This document shows positions 56,131 to 64,000 of a DNA stretch of 64,000 nucleotides, in pieces; position 1 is the first letter of the stretch; each line of letters begins with the position of its first letter. The notes under the pieces were generated by a model. The model was not told the origin of the DNA and made no database searches. It worked only from the letters and a program-made list of their open reading frames with translations. Source of the stretch: Zygnema cylindricum (lineage: Eukaryota > Streptophyta > Zygnematophyceae > Zygnematales > Zygnemataceae); assembly GCA_037447655.1 (NCBI GenBank), contig JBBHKE010000159.1, positions 674,974-738,973 of the forward strand, written 5' to 3'. The position numbers and the translations under genes are program-made.

Positions 56131-56460
56131 AACAAGACATGAAATTTTAAACTCAATGGATACGACGGGTATCAAGATGCCGTGGTAGACACCGGAGCTC
56201 TCCCAAATCTCATCACCACATCAGCATTACAACAAATGCCTGAGGAATTCCGGCCGAAAATTAGCCCAAGTGACATCTGCCTGAGTACAATTAGCAGTGG
56301 GAGCGAACGAGTATACGGCATCATCAAGGCAATGGAAATCGAATTTGCTGATGACGCGGGCCAATACGTACTAATTTAACTCCCGTTCCTAGTGGTGGAA
56401 GGTAAGCAGTTTGACATTTTGTTGGGAATGGCTACTTCGACCAGGTTGAACATGAATTGA
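56131..56460 (+). pseudogene. Gypsy aspartic protease
   Basis: AVVDTGALPNLITTSAL carries the catalytic Asp-Thr-Gly (about 56188-56196), and FDILLGMATS carries the conserved hydrophobic-hydrophobic-Gly near the C-terminus. The flap region is around VYGIIKAMEIEF. It would cleave the polyprotein. A TAA at 56377 (in YVLI*LPFLVVEG) interrupts the frame. Confidence 0.82.
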
Positions 56461-56839
56461 GCTGTGGAAGGAACAGATTACAGTTTCAGACCCGGAGGAC
56501 CCAAAGGGCACCAAAGTGGTTGTCCCCTTAGATTTATGGAACCGAGGGAAAACAACTATTCCGGTATCTAGAAGTTATCCCGTATATTCTGTATCAACAC
56601 TTTCGGAGTTGTTCAGAGACTCCACAGATATTGTTGACTCCATATAGCAACTCCCTATTTCCAAGCGGTGGGAAAGTGAGTATCATAATAAATTGGTACA
56701 GATGGCCACACTTCGGCGAGAAATGGACAAAAGCTTTGCCACCATACCGCGCGGAACAACAAAGGTTCTCCGTTCGAACCTGTGACAGTTTCTCAAAACG
56801 GGAAGGACTGCAATCGACAAGTTGTGTTAATGGAGATCC

Positions 56840-57810
56840 GCCCTCGGGACTCAAGATTTTATCGTTTTTTTATGATATCAGTTCCGACTTCGAAGCCGTC
56901 TTGAAAGTTGGATACAGAGTAGAAACATACTCGGCAGTCGAGATTGACCCGGACGCCCGTGCAGTAAGCGAGTATAGACTACAGCAGCTTCACCAACTTT
57001 ACCCACAGCAACTCCCGGTATCTCCCATTTCCAACTCTCACCGCAAGCTTCCCAATAATATTGACAACATCACCAATTCATATTTGGAAAAGCGGGGACG
57101 AGCAGATCTTGTGGTCGATGGATGGCCATGCGAAGGGTATTCGTTAGCAAGACAGGGCAGGGGACACTAGGATGTCTGTAGCAGAACATTCTTCCAGATG
57201 AGGCAACTGATAACATTCTTCCAGATGAGGCAACTGATAAAAGAGATACAAAAATGTCAAGACACGCCAGTGGGGTACGTCTTGGAAAATGTTCACCCCA
57301 CAGATGATAAAAGAAAAGAGGTGGTCAACAGCTGGAACCAAGTAACTCAGGTTCTGGGGACTCCCATAGTTTTTGACGCAGCTCAGATTGGATCAAGAGC
57401 CCACAAAGTTCTTGCTTATTGGACCAATTTGGTTCCTATTCCTATCTTCCAACAGCTGTTGAAAAAAAAGGTACCGGATCCTCGCATCACAGTTCAGCAG
57501 ATTCTCGGACAAGGGCCAATGGCCACCCCGTGACAAAAGCCAACTGAGCACCCTTCTTATGTTGCAACCAACCCGGGAATCCACGGAAAGCCCTACCAAC
57601 CCTGGTATCATTCCCCAACAGCCATGCTTACCGGAAAGGGGCACCAGCAATGATATTTGAAAGAACAGCCGCTACGTGGACAACACGAAGTATTGAAGAA
57701 CGCGAACAGGCAATGGGATTTCAACAAAGAACCACAGTAGCACCAAGAGTCTTAGTCTCAAAAAGGTGCAGTTTAATCGGGCAAAGTATGTATTTGAATG
57801 CAATTTCATG
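56840..57810 (+). pseudogene. Cytosine-5 DNA methyltransferase domain inside the gypsy pol
   Basis: Motifs of C5 DNA methyltransferases appear in order. I: KILSFFYDISSDFEAVLKVG with the following acidic EID of the S-adenosylmethionine site (56852-56950). IV: DGWPCEGYS with the catalytic Pro-Cys (about 57118-57141). VI: VLENVHP with the Glu-Asn-Val (about 57279). VIII: QIGSRAHKVLAYW (about 57385). IX: EEREQAMGF (57695-57721). X: LIGQSMYLNAISWVL (about 57773-57815). Motifs I to VIII share one frame apart from a TAG at 57168; IX and X lie in another frame after a TGA at 57531. It sits between protease and RT, as a captured domain of the element. The PC-E-G form of motif IV leaves the subfamily open (DNMT1/bacterial types have PCQG, DNMT3 PCN). 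This copy is inactive as it stands. Confidence 0.85.
57186..57239 (+). repeat. 27-bp in-frame tandem duplication in the methyltransferase
   Basis: 57186-57212 and 57213-57239 are identical 27-base units encoding TFFQMRQLI twice. Being a multiple of three, it keeps the frame between motifs IV and VI. Confidence 0.95.
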
Positions 57811-57939
57811 GGTGTTGCAGCATTCTTAAGCATTCTCTAGCCAACAATCTCTAAAGTCACGGACAACATACCTTCAGGCTCCACAATTGTTGGCCATGCA
57901 AGCTACTCTGCAGCTTGAGAGGGAGAGAAAGGCAAGAAG

Positions 57940-59540
57940 AGAAAAATTCACAAAGTTACATTCAGATAACATATTGAACCCAGGATTTTCCTCAGTGGGG
58001 GGGAGAGAAAGCTTAGAAACATGAAATTGTCAGTAGCAACGTTTTTACAGCCGAGCAAGGGACAGATCCACATGAAGAGCTTAAATTCGACATCTCCCTC
58101 TGGGTCGACCGCCGGAAGCATGGGCTGTAGTGGAACTCGGAAAGATGGACTAAAAGCTAAGGGAACAGTTAGATGCACATCAGAAGGCTCGACTCTCGAA
58201 GCAGTTAGAGGAGAACGGGCAAGTGTTCTCTTAGTTTGACACAGATATAGGAATCTATAAGGGGACATCTTTTTGAATAGATCAGACCGATGAGACATCA
58301 ACGATTTGGCAGAAACAGTATCCTCTCAGCTTCAAGGAGAAGGAGTTCATCCCCGCAAAGGTGTAGACTTTGGTGGTTGCAAGGCTTGTGCAGGAGAGAA
58401 CCGGGCTACATGGGTTTACCTCTCCAACAATACTCCCTCCAAAGTAAGACTCCTCTGAGAAAACTGTAGATTTACGGATGTGTGAAAACTATCGGATGCT
58501 CAACACGACAACTGTTTCCGATCGCTATCCAATGCCTACCCCGGAAGAGATCTTCGATTCTCTTGCTAGGGCCACCATTTATTCCACGTTGGATATGAAG
58601 AATGGATTCCACCAGATTGCAATGGAGCCAAAGCACCGAGAGCAGACGGCTTTTTGGGCTGGATCAAGGTTGTATGAGTGGCTGTACATGCCATTTGGTC
58701 TCAAAAATGCAGCTGCATAATTCCAACGGGCTATGGACGAGGCCCTCCGGGGAATTGATTGCACACGGTGTTACATCGACGATGTAATCATTTTCTCCAA
58801 GACATTCAAAGAACACTTAGAGCATATACAGATTGTTCTCTAGGCTCTGCAAGCAGCGGGCTTGAAGTGCCATACGGGGAAGGGAATTTTTGGGGTGCAG
58901 AAAATCATTTATCTGGGTCATGAGGTGACTCCTGGGACAGTGGGTCCCCACATGGTTAAGGTGGCAGCTCTCGACACACTTCCACCCCCGCAGGACATTT
59001 CTGCCCTCCGCACCTTCTTAGATTTAGCCAACTATTACTGGAGGTTTATTCCCGAATTCAGCAGCCACGCCCAGCCATTAAATCAATTATTGCTAAAGGA
59101 CCAAGAGTGGCAATGAAGAGAAGAACAGCCGATCGCTTTTCGGTGCTTGAAAGACTCCCTCAAGCATTATCCAGTGCTCCGGATGCCCGATCACCAGCGA
59201 CCTTTCCTCCTTTTATACTGATTGGAGCAGGTTTGGATTGGGAGCAGTGTTGGCTCAATTCGACGATGCAGGGGCGGAATACGTAGTGGCTTACGCCAGC
59301 CAGAGCAATAACGCGGCCGAGGGGAATTACAGCAGTTACCACGGAGAATTACTCGCCAAGTATGGGCCATCCACCACTTCAGGCCTTACCTCTATGGAGT
59401 ACACTTCACCCTTATTACGGATCACTAGCCCCTCACATGGATAATGGAGAACAGTAAGTTGATTGGCAAGCTGTTCAGATGGGTTCTCATTTTGCAGGAA
59501 TACGATTTCAGCATCATCCACCGAGCAGGGGAGATTCATG
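57940..59540 (+). pseudogene. Gypsy reverse transcriptase and RNase H
   Basis: RT landmarks are NYRMLNTTTVSDRYPMPTPE (58484), YSTLDMKNGFHQIAM, YMPFGLKNAA and the catalytic YIDD (CYIDDVIIF, about 58768-58794). GLKCHTGKGIF, YLGHEVTPGTV and the connection LDLANYYWRFIPEFSSH follow. RNase H follows with FLLYTDWSRFGLGAVLAQFD and VVAYASQSNNAAEGNYSSYHGELLA. Interruptions include TAG at 58364, TAA at 58718, TAG at 58841 and TGA at 59114. It would copy the element's RNA into DNA. Confidence 0.9.
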
Positions 59541-59603
59541 GGAATGCAAACGAACTAAACAAGAATCCAGATCGTTCTACTAGAGACTCTACAGGGGCTC
59601 AGC

Positions 59604-61020
59604 ATGATGAAGACCGGGAGCTCAGTTTGGGACTTATTCGGGCTTCCTCCGCCTTCATTTGGCTGCCTCAGACTTAAGGAGAACTATCAACTTTTGCGTC
59701 GGACGTCGAAGGGTCATGCTCCCATAGGATTTGGCCACAAGGATATTTGGAATGACACTGATTCCCTCCAGTCCATCCAAAATGGTTCCCCTCTTCCTCA
59801 CTTGGCCGCGAGTCATTTGTCCTGTGTTCAGACTTGGATGGCGGCGTATGAATGGGACCGAGGCATTCATCTCAAAAAATGGGCCGGTGGGACGAGGAAA
59901 GTGGTTCCTCCTCCGACAGATCGGGAAACCCTCATTGTTCAACTTCACCTGCAATGCGGGCACTTCAGACAAAAACGAACAACCTCACTGGTTACCAGGT
60001 CGTACTGGTGGCATGGGTTGCGGGCCCTGGTCAACCGTCTGGTGAAGACGTGCCCTTTTTGTGACCGAGTGAAAGCCGCCTTTGACAAAAAAGGTGGAAC
60101 AGAACTTCATTCTCTCCCTATTCGGGGGATGTTTTACAGATGGTCAGTGGATCTGCCGGGACCACTTCCAACCAGCCGCAGGGGAAACCATTTTGTTCTG
60201 GTAATGATTGAACACTTCTCTAAATGGATCGAACTAGTGGTCATTCCCCCAAAAGAGTCAAAAGCAATCGCTGAAGCATTCTTGCACAGAGTGTTGTCCC
60301 AATTTGGAGCACAGGCCGAAGTTCTCACAGATCAGGGGTCCGAGTTTGCTAGAGAATTTCCTAACCTTCTGGAAAAGTGCCTCATTGACCACCGGTTGAC
60401 CAGCCAAGACCACCCCCAAGCTGATGGTTTGGCTGAGAGGTGTGTACAGACAGTGAAGCGGTCACTACGGAAAATATGTCGTTGAAGAGGATTTGGGGGA
60501 ATGGGACAGACGGGTGCCTTGGATTGCCATAGGATACAGGATCAGTAGGCAAGCCTCCCTCCACTCCCATAGCCCTTACTTCATTCTCTTCGGCCGACAT
60601 CCCATCCTACCAGGAGCCGCCTCGGCTCAGGCGGTTGTGCGTCCAGAAATGGACAACCGGGGGACTGTCGAGAAACTGATTGCCGACCGGGCCAATGTAT
60701 TTCACCGGGAAATACCTCTGGGTATGGGCAATTTACAGGCTGCTCAGCACATGGATCAGCTTTGGTATTCCCAATGCCGGAGCAGAAATTATGTCCCACG
60801 GCAACGGCGATTCGTACTCGGGGATTTTGTGTATCGCATGCAACATAAGAAGGATACTTTGGACATTTTGACCGGACGAGTGATACTGAAAGTAGTGGAG
60901 GTCTCTAACAAAGGGGTTCTTACCTTGGAGGGGAAGGATGGCCACAAAATTAAAGAAAATCAGACCAATGTGGCTCCTTGCCACCTGCGAGGGGTAGAAG
61001 ACGAACCCACTTTCCACCTC
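59604..61020 (+). pseudogene. Gypsy integrase
   Basis: The HHCC zinc domain LQCGHFRQKRTTSLVTRSYW...CPFC lies at about 59938-60063. The catalytic core has D in WSVDLPGPLP (60145), D in LTDQGSEFAREF (about 60327) and E in GLAERCVQTVKR (about 60432). A one-base frameshift near 60485 separates the core from the C-terminal domain, which continues from 60493 (SLHSHSPYFILFGRHPILPG, then VLGDFVYRMQHKKDTLD). It would insert the cDNA. A PHD finger is fused downstream in the same frame. Confidence 0.9.
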
Positions 61021-61203
61021 ACCTATTTTGCAGAACCACCCTCATGTTCCTCTGCTTGTAATGGGTCCTCTGTATCCAACCTTCTGCTAATGTGCAAACA
61101 CTGTCACCGGGGGTGGCATGACGGCTGCCTACCATTGAATTGGGAGCCCCGCTCTCAACCCGCAAATCCGTGGTTTTGTTGGGACTGCGAATTTGGCAGC
61201 TAA
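61021..61203 (+). CDS. PHD finger at the integrase C-terminus
   Basis: Cysteines and histidine follow the PHD Cys4-His-Cys3 pattern: C...C at 61045 and 61057 (spacing three), CKHC at 61093-61104, then HX2C (WHDGC, 61114-61128) and CWDC at 61177-61188, with the usual Trp two residues before the last pair (WFCWDC). The frame is continuous with the integrase C-terminal domain from 60493 and stops at TAA 61201. PHD fingers usually read the H3 tail, so the domain could steer integration or tether the complex to chromatin. No stop interrupts this exon-like stretch. The first Cys pair has three residues between cysteines where two is standard. Confidence 0.75.
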   Translation, partial: TYFAEPPSCSSACNGSSVSNLLLMCKHCHRGWHDGCLPLNWEPRSQPANPWFCWDCEFGS

Positions 61204-61462
61204 TTTGTCTAATCCTCTTAGTCATACGGGACTCAAAAGAGGGGAGGAATCCGAGGGGGGGTATGGGGTACTTTTACTTTTACTCTCAATTCCTCATTAT
61301 TACCTATGCATATCCTTGGGGGGGAAAGACAGAGAAGGGCATGGTCATGGGTCTGGGGAATCATCAACATTTGGGGTGGATGGTAGGTCTCTCATGCACA
61401 CCTCATAGGACATCTAACCTCGACCTCACGGTCCCAAGGCACGCTCAACACCTCCCGACGTG
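61204..61462 (+). other. Gypsy 3' untranslated region, no 3' LTR
   Basis: G-rich stretches (about 61236-61276 and 61317-61340) could include the polypurine tract, but the TGTCAAG start of an LTR does not follow. I see no gene. Confidence 0.5.
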
Positions 61463-62036
61463 ATTTCTAATAAAGTTCTATGAGGTGAGGGAGCAGGCAG
61501 ATGTTGTCGCACATGTCGGAAGTTTTTGACATTTTTTGTGCGCAAGTACCAAAAAAAAACCCACTGCACGTTTCTAGCCTGTGCGTGACTTTTTTCCGTG
61601 CTTTTTTTTCCGTACAAGGGCCGTGGAGGGGGTCTCGACCAACGGACACCATTTCGCAAAAGCGAAGTCCATGAAAGCGCCTCTCTCGCTCTCCCTCTCC
61701 CACTAACGTGTTTATCTCGCAATTTTTGCAATGAAACACATTAATAATGGAATCAAATGAAAGATCTCTAAAAACGATTTCTTTTTACTATCTTAAGGCG
61801 TATTTTGATGGCAAGTAGAGTGAGGAAAGACTAAAAAACAAAATCGGAAAACCACGGTGGATATTTTTAGAATTTGTGACGTCGACGCTGTCATAATTTG
61901 AGCGTGGCGTCAAAATGACACAACCTTAACATCTACAATGTCAGAAGTAGTTAAACATCTACAACTGTCACTATTTTGTAAACATCATCAATTGTCGCTA
62001 GTTTAATGGTTGTCTACAACCGTCACAAATTACCAC
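61463..62036. mobile_element. Fragment related to the Harbinger-like element at 33010
   Basis: Colinear with about 33266-33890: AGTTTTTGACATTTTTTGTG, CAAAAAAAAACCCACTGCACG, GGGGGTCTCGACC, and the TGACGTCGACGCTGTCATAA block. Terminal repeats are not complete here. It separates the gypsy copy from the next LTR. Confidence 0.7.
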
Positions 62037-62557
62037 TGTTAGGATTTGGTACTGAGAACTCTTTTAGCGACTAGTGATTCTCGTAGCTAAAGTAGCGACG
62101 ACCAGCGACGAAGTAGTTTCGTCGCTGGATATTTTGAAGTGACGTAGAAATTAAATGTTCATTTCGTTTCACGTATGTTTGAATAGTACTATAGAAGTGA
62201 CGTGGAAATTGCATGGTAATTTCGGTTCACGTAAGTTTAAGTCGTAACGTGTGATTCAAGTTGGTTCGCGGTTGACTTTTCTAGTCGTACCGTGTTGTTC
62301 AAGTCGTTTCAACTTGTCTGTTGTTTATTTCACCATGTTGACTCTTACGCGTTTCTAGTCATATACCTATATATATTTGTTGAGACTTCATGGTAGTATT
62401 ATCCTATTGGAGGCGTAGCTTATTAAAGAGGCGTAGAAAGGTAAGAAGTAAAACGAAAGAAGAAAATGAGTTGTATTTACATTGTGCTTAATATATTGAA
62501 TGTGTTTTAGGGGAACACCATTGTTGTGTGTATATTTTATTTGGTTTTTAATCTTCA
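62037..62557 (+). repeat. LTR of a second copia-type element
   Basis: TGTTAGGATTTGG to TTAATCTTCA (521 bases) with a canonical primer site two bases downstream. The LTR has no resemblance to the 1-kb copia LTRs. Only the 5' end of the element is in the window. Confidence 0.75.
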
Positions 62558-62559
62558 AT

Positions 62560-62570
62560 TGGTATCAGAG
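62560..62570 (+). promoter_or_regulatory. Primer-binding site, initiator tRNA-Met 3'-end type
   Basis: TGGTATCAGAG is the usual plant LTR-retrotransposon primer site, complementary to the 3' end of initiator tRNA-Met. It contrasts with the half-tRNA site of the main copia family. Confidence 0.88.
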
Positions 62571-62595
62571 GGGGTTACTGGCAACACTTGTCGGT

Positions 62596-62688
62596 ATGGC
62601 GGAGAAAGGGAAATCCTCGGCGAAACCTAGTGGAGGAGCTAGTGGGGGAGTTAGTGGAGGAGGAGTTACAAGGACACAATATGATAAG
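62596..62688 (+). pseudogene. gag start of the second copia-type element, interrupted
   Basis: MAEKGKSSAKPSGGASGGVS, a Gly/Ser-rich start, then TRTQYDK, cut at 62688 by the LTR of another copia copy. The rest of the gene would lie beyond the window, on the far side of that insertion. Confidence 0.6.
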
Positions 62689-64000
62689 TGTAGAAACTAA
62701 TGGTTTTTTAAGTATTTTCTAGGTCTGAAAAGAAATATAGAAGCCGAGGCAGTCTGTCTCTAACTTCTCTCTCCAACTCTCAAACTTGTCGCAGTCACTG
62801 AGAAATTGGAGAGGAAGCTAGAGCCATGGCTACCTAGGCTATCCTGAGGTTTACAGGAAATTTATATTAGTTCGGGTTTATTTATTTAAAAGGTGTGTGC
62901 CGGCGGCAAGAATTGATCCTTGTACCTACCGGCCGGCAGATAGGAAATAGCCGGTAGCCTTAGCCGTTAAGTCTAGGAGTCATGATACGTAGTATATGGT
63001 TTGATAGTTATTTAAATATGTATACGTACGATTATTCATTTAACTATAATAGATTACGGGATACATAGATCCGGTAATATATAAAGTACGGATTATGGTA
63101 CGGACTATAAACAAATACCGCACATGTAATTATTACGGCTACGATTAAATTAGATTCTAATCGGACGGCCGCAATTAGCGCCGAGATCGCGGAGGAAGTT
63201 TTCGGCGGTTTGTGGCCATCGCCACATCGGATGACGCGTGGCGAAATTTTGTTGGATCGTGGAATCCCCGGAGATTATGGCATCGAATCCGGATATGACA
63301 TGTGTCGACATTTAGACCTTGTCATACAATGTCCGTACCTAAAGTACACCGGCAGCTGTACTTTTGCGTACGGAACTCAATTCTGATTGGTTCCGTACAT
63401 CAGTAGATAGAGTCTGTGAGAGAGATAGGACTTAGAAAAATTAGGAGGTAGGACCCTCTCTCCCAGAGAGCTTCTGTACAAAAGGTCAACTTTGACCCTC
63501 CATAACTTACTACTCAAGAGAGCAAATTCAGAGATTCTTTTTGCTATCGACTCAGGGGAGTCTTCCCTTCACAAGGGTGAAGTTGGTTAGAGTTTTTGTC
63601 TGCCAGGGTGGCAGTTATTTTTGCTTAAACACAAAGGGGTCAGGATTATCCTAGAGGCTTCTTGGAAGCTGTCCACTCTGAGGACTTATGGAGGTCTCAG
63701 AGTTTCAGGTTATGGGCCCACCCTCTAGGGTACCAATCTTTAATGGAACTGGCTTCATATACTGGGAAAGTATGATGATAGGAGCTCTATGCGAAAAAAG
63801 GTTTTGGGGGATAGTGAGTGGACGATTGGGGCGTCCATCAAGTTTTGGAATTCCTCTAGGGTTTTAAGGAAGCAGATTCACCAAGAAAGAGGATTCACCT
63901 TCAACGGACGAAACAAAGGAAGGAGAGGTGGTGGACAAAGGAAAGGAGAAGGAGGCGACCACACCAATAGCAACTGGTTTAGCATTCATGTCACCTATTC
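62689..64000 (+). mobile_element. Main-family copia element, 5' part only
   Basis: 5' LTR 62689-63707 (TGTAGAAACTAATGG to GAGTTTCA), primer site 63708-63720, then gag to the end of the window. It is inserted in the gag of the second copia type. It has fewer bases in the LTR than its relatives (a shortened block near 63080). Confidence 0.93.
63688..64000 (+). pseudogene. Copia gag, partial, with an early stop
   Basis: Opens with ATG at 63688 inside the LTR (MEVSEFQV) and continues MGPPSRVPIFNGTGFIYWES as in the other copies. A TAA near 63865 (GF*GSRF) stands where the copy at 19228 has GGA. The frame then runs to the window edge (ATTPIATGLAFMSPI). Confidence 0.88.

Larger units (their letters stand above)
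42266..61460 (+). mobile_element. Ty3/gypsy element with DNA methyltransferase and PHD finger, nested and broken
   Basis: Order: 5' LTR (42266 to about 43090), leader, proline-rich gag (43519), [solo copia LTR], gag, [complete copia], gag, [solo LTR], gag (52977), capsid, two CCHC knuckles, protease, DNA methyltransferase, RT, RNase H, integrase, PHD finger (to 61203). RT before integrase defines Ty3/gypsy. Removing nested elements leaves roughly 10.9 kb. After the stop at 61201-61203 there is a purine-rich stretch (AGGGGAGGAATCCGAGGGGG, about 61240) that may be the polypurine tract. No 3' LTR is found; a Harbinger-related fragment begins at about 61463. Numerous stops and frameshifts show this copy is dead. 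Confidence 0.85.

Noticed and set aside
56182-56379. Separate small protease gene
   Set aside because: It is the gypsy protease domain, isolated only by stop codons in a decayed polyprotein.
56840-57810. Host methyltransferase gene with a retrotransposon nearby
   Set aside because: It lies between the protease and RT of one element on the same strand, without introns, and continues the decay pattern of the flanking pol.

Overview
The window is eukaryotic nuclear DNA: genes are split by GT-AG introns, and most of the sequence is nested LTR retrotransposons and TIR DNA transposons. Two host genes near the left end point to a streptophyte. The first is the 3' part of an intron-containing MraY gene (plastid peptidoglycan synthesis, kept in streptophyte algae, bryophytes, lycophytes and some gymnosperms). 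The second is a five-exon gene whose deduced 147-aa product resembles LOLITA, the small longin-type subunit of the plant TPLATE/TSET endocytic complex. With a Ty3/gypsy element that carries a cytosine DNA methyltransferase, a charophyte alga (for example Chara) is my best guess. That assignment is inference.

Layout. 1-4.9 kb: MraY (+) and LOLITA (-), converging tail to tail. 5-12 kb: DNA transposons, namely a TA-flanked CACCG-type TIR family, a hAT element with a perfect 8-bp target duplication and a decayed transposase, hAT-type and Harbinger-like MITEs, and a 49-bp tandem array. 12-18.2 kb: an old minus-strand Ty1/copia element with one LTR, flanked by two copies of a ~1-kb direct repeat. 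18.2-24.6 kb: a well-preserved plus-strand copia element (TSD TCCTT) that splits one of those repeat copies. 24.6-30 kb: mostly unrecognised sequence with a relic copia RT/RNase H and a GA microsatellite. 30-37.4 kb: layered DNA transposons and a duplicated block. 37.4-61.5 kb: Ty3/gypsy territory, with a partial copy (LTRs plus gag) and a long nested copy from about 42.3 to 61.5 kb. The long copy is interrupted by a solo copia LTR, a complete copia element and a solo LTR of another family. 61.5-64 kb: a Harbinger-related fragment and the start of a second copia type that primes from the tRNA 3' end; the gag of that element is split by another copy of the main copia family, which runs off the window.

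The most interesting system is the gypsy element. Its domain order is proline-rich gag, capsid, two CCHC knuckles, aspartic protease, cytosine-5 DNA methyltransferase (motifs I, IV, VI, VIII, IX and X visible), reverse transcriptase, RNase H, integrase and a C-terminal PHD finger. It therefore pairs a DNA-methylation writer with a probable histone-tail reader. This copy is broken by stops and frameshifts. The main copia family is notable for a Drosophila-copia-like half-tRNA (initiator Met) primer-binding site that lies inside the gag reading frame. In two of three copies that frame opens within the 5' LTR.
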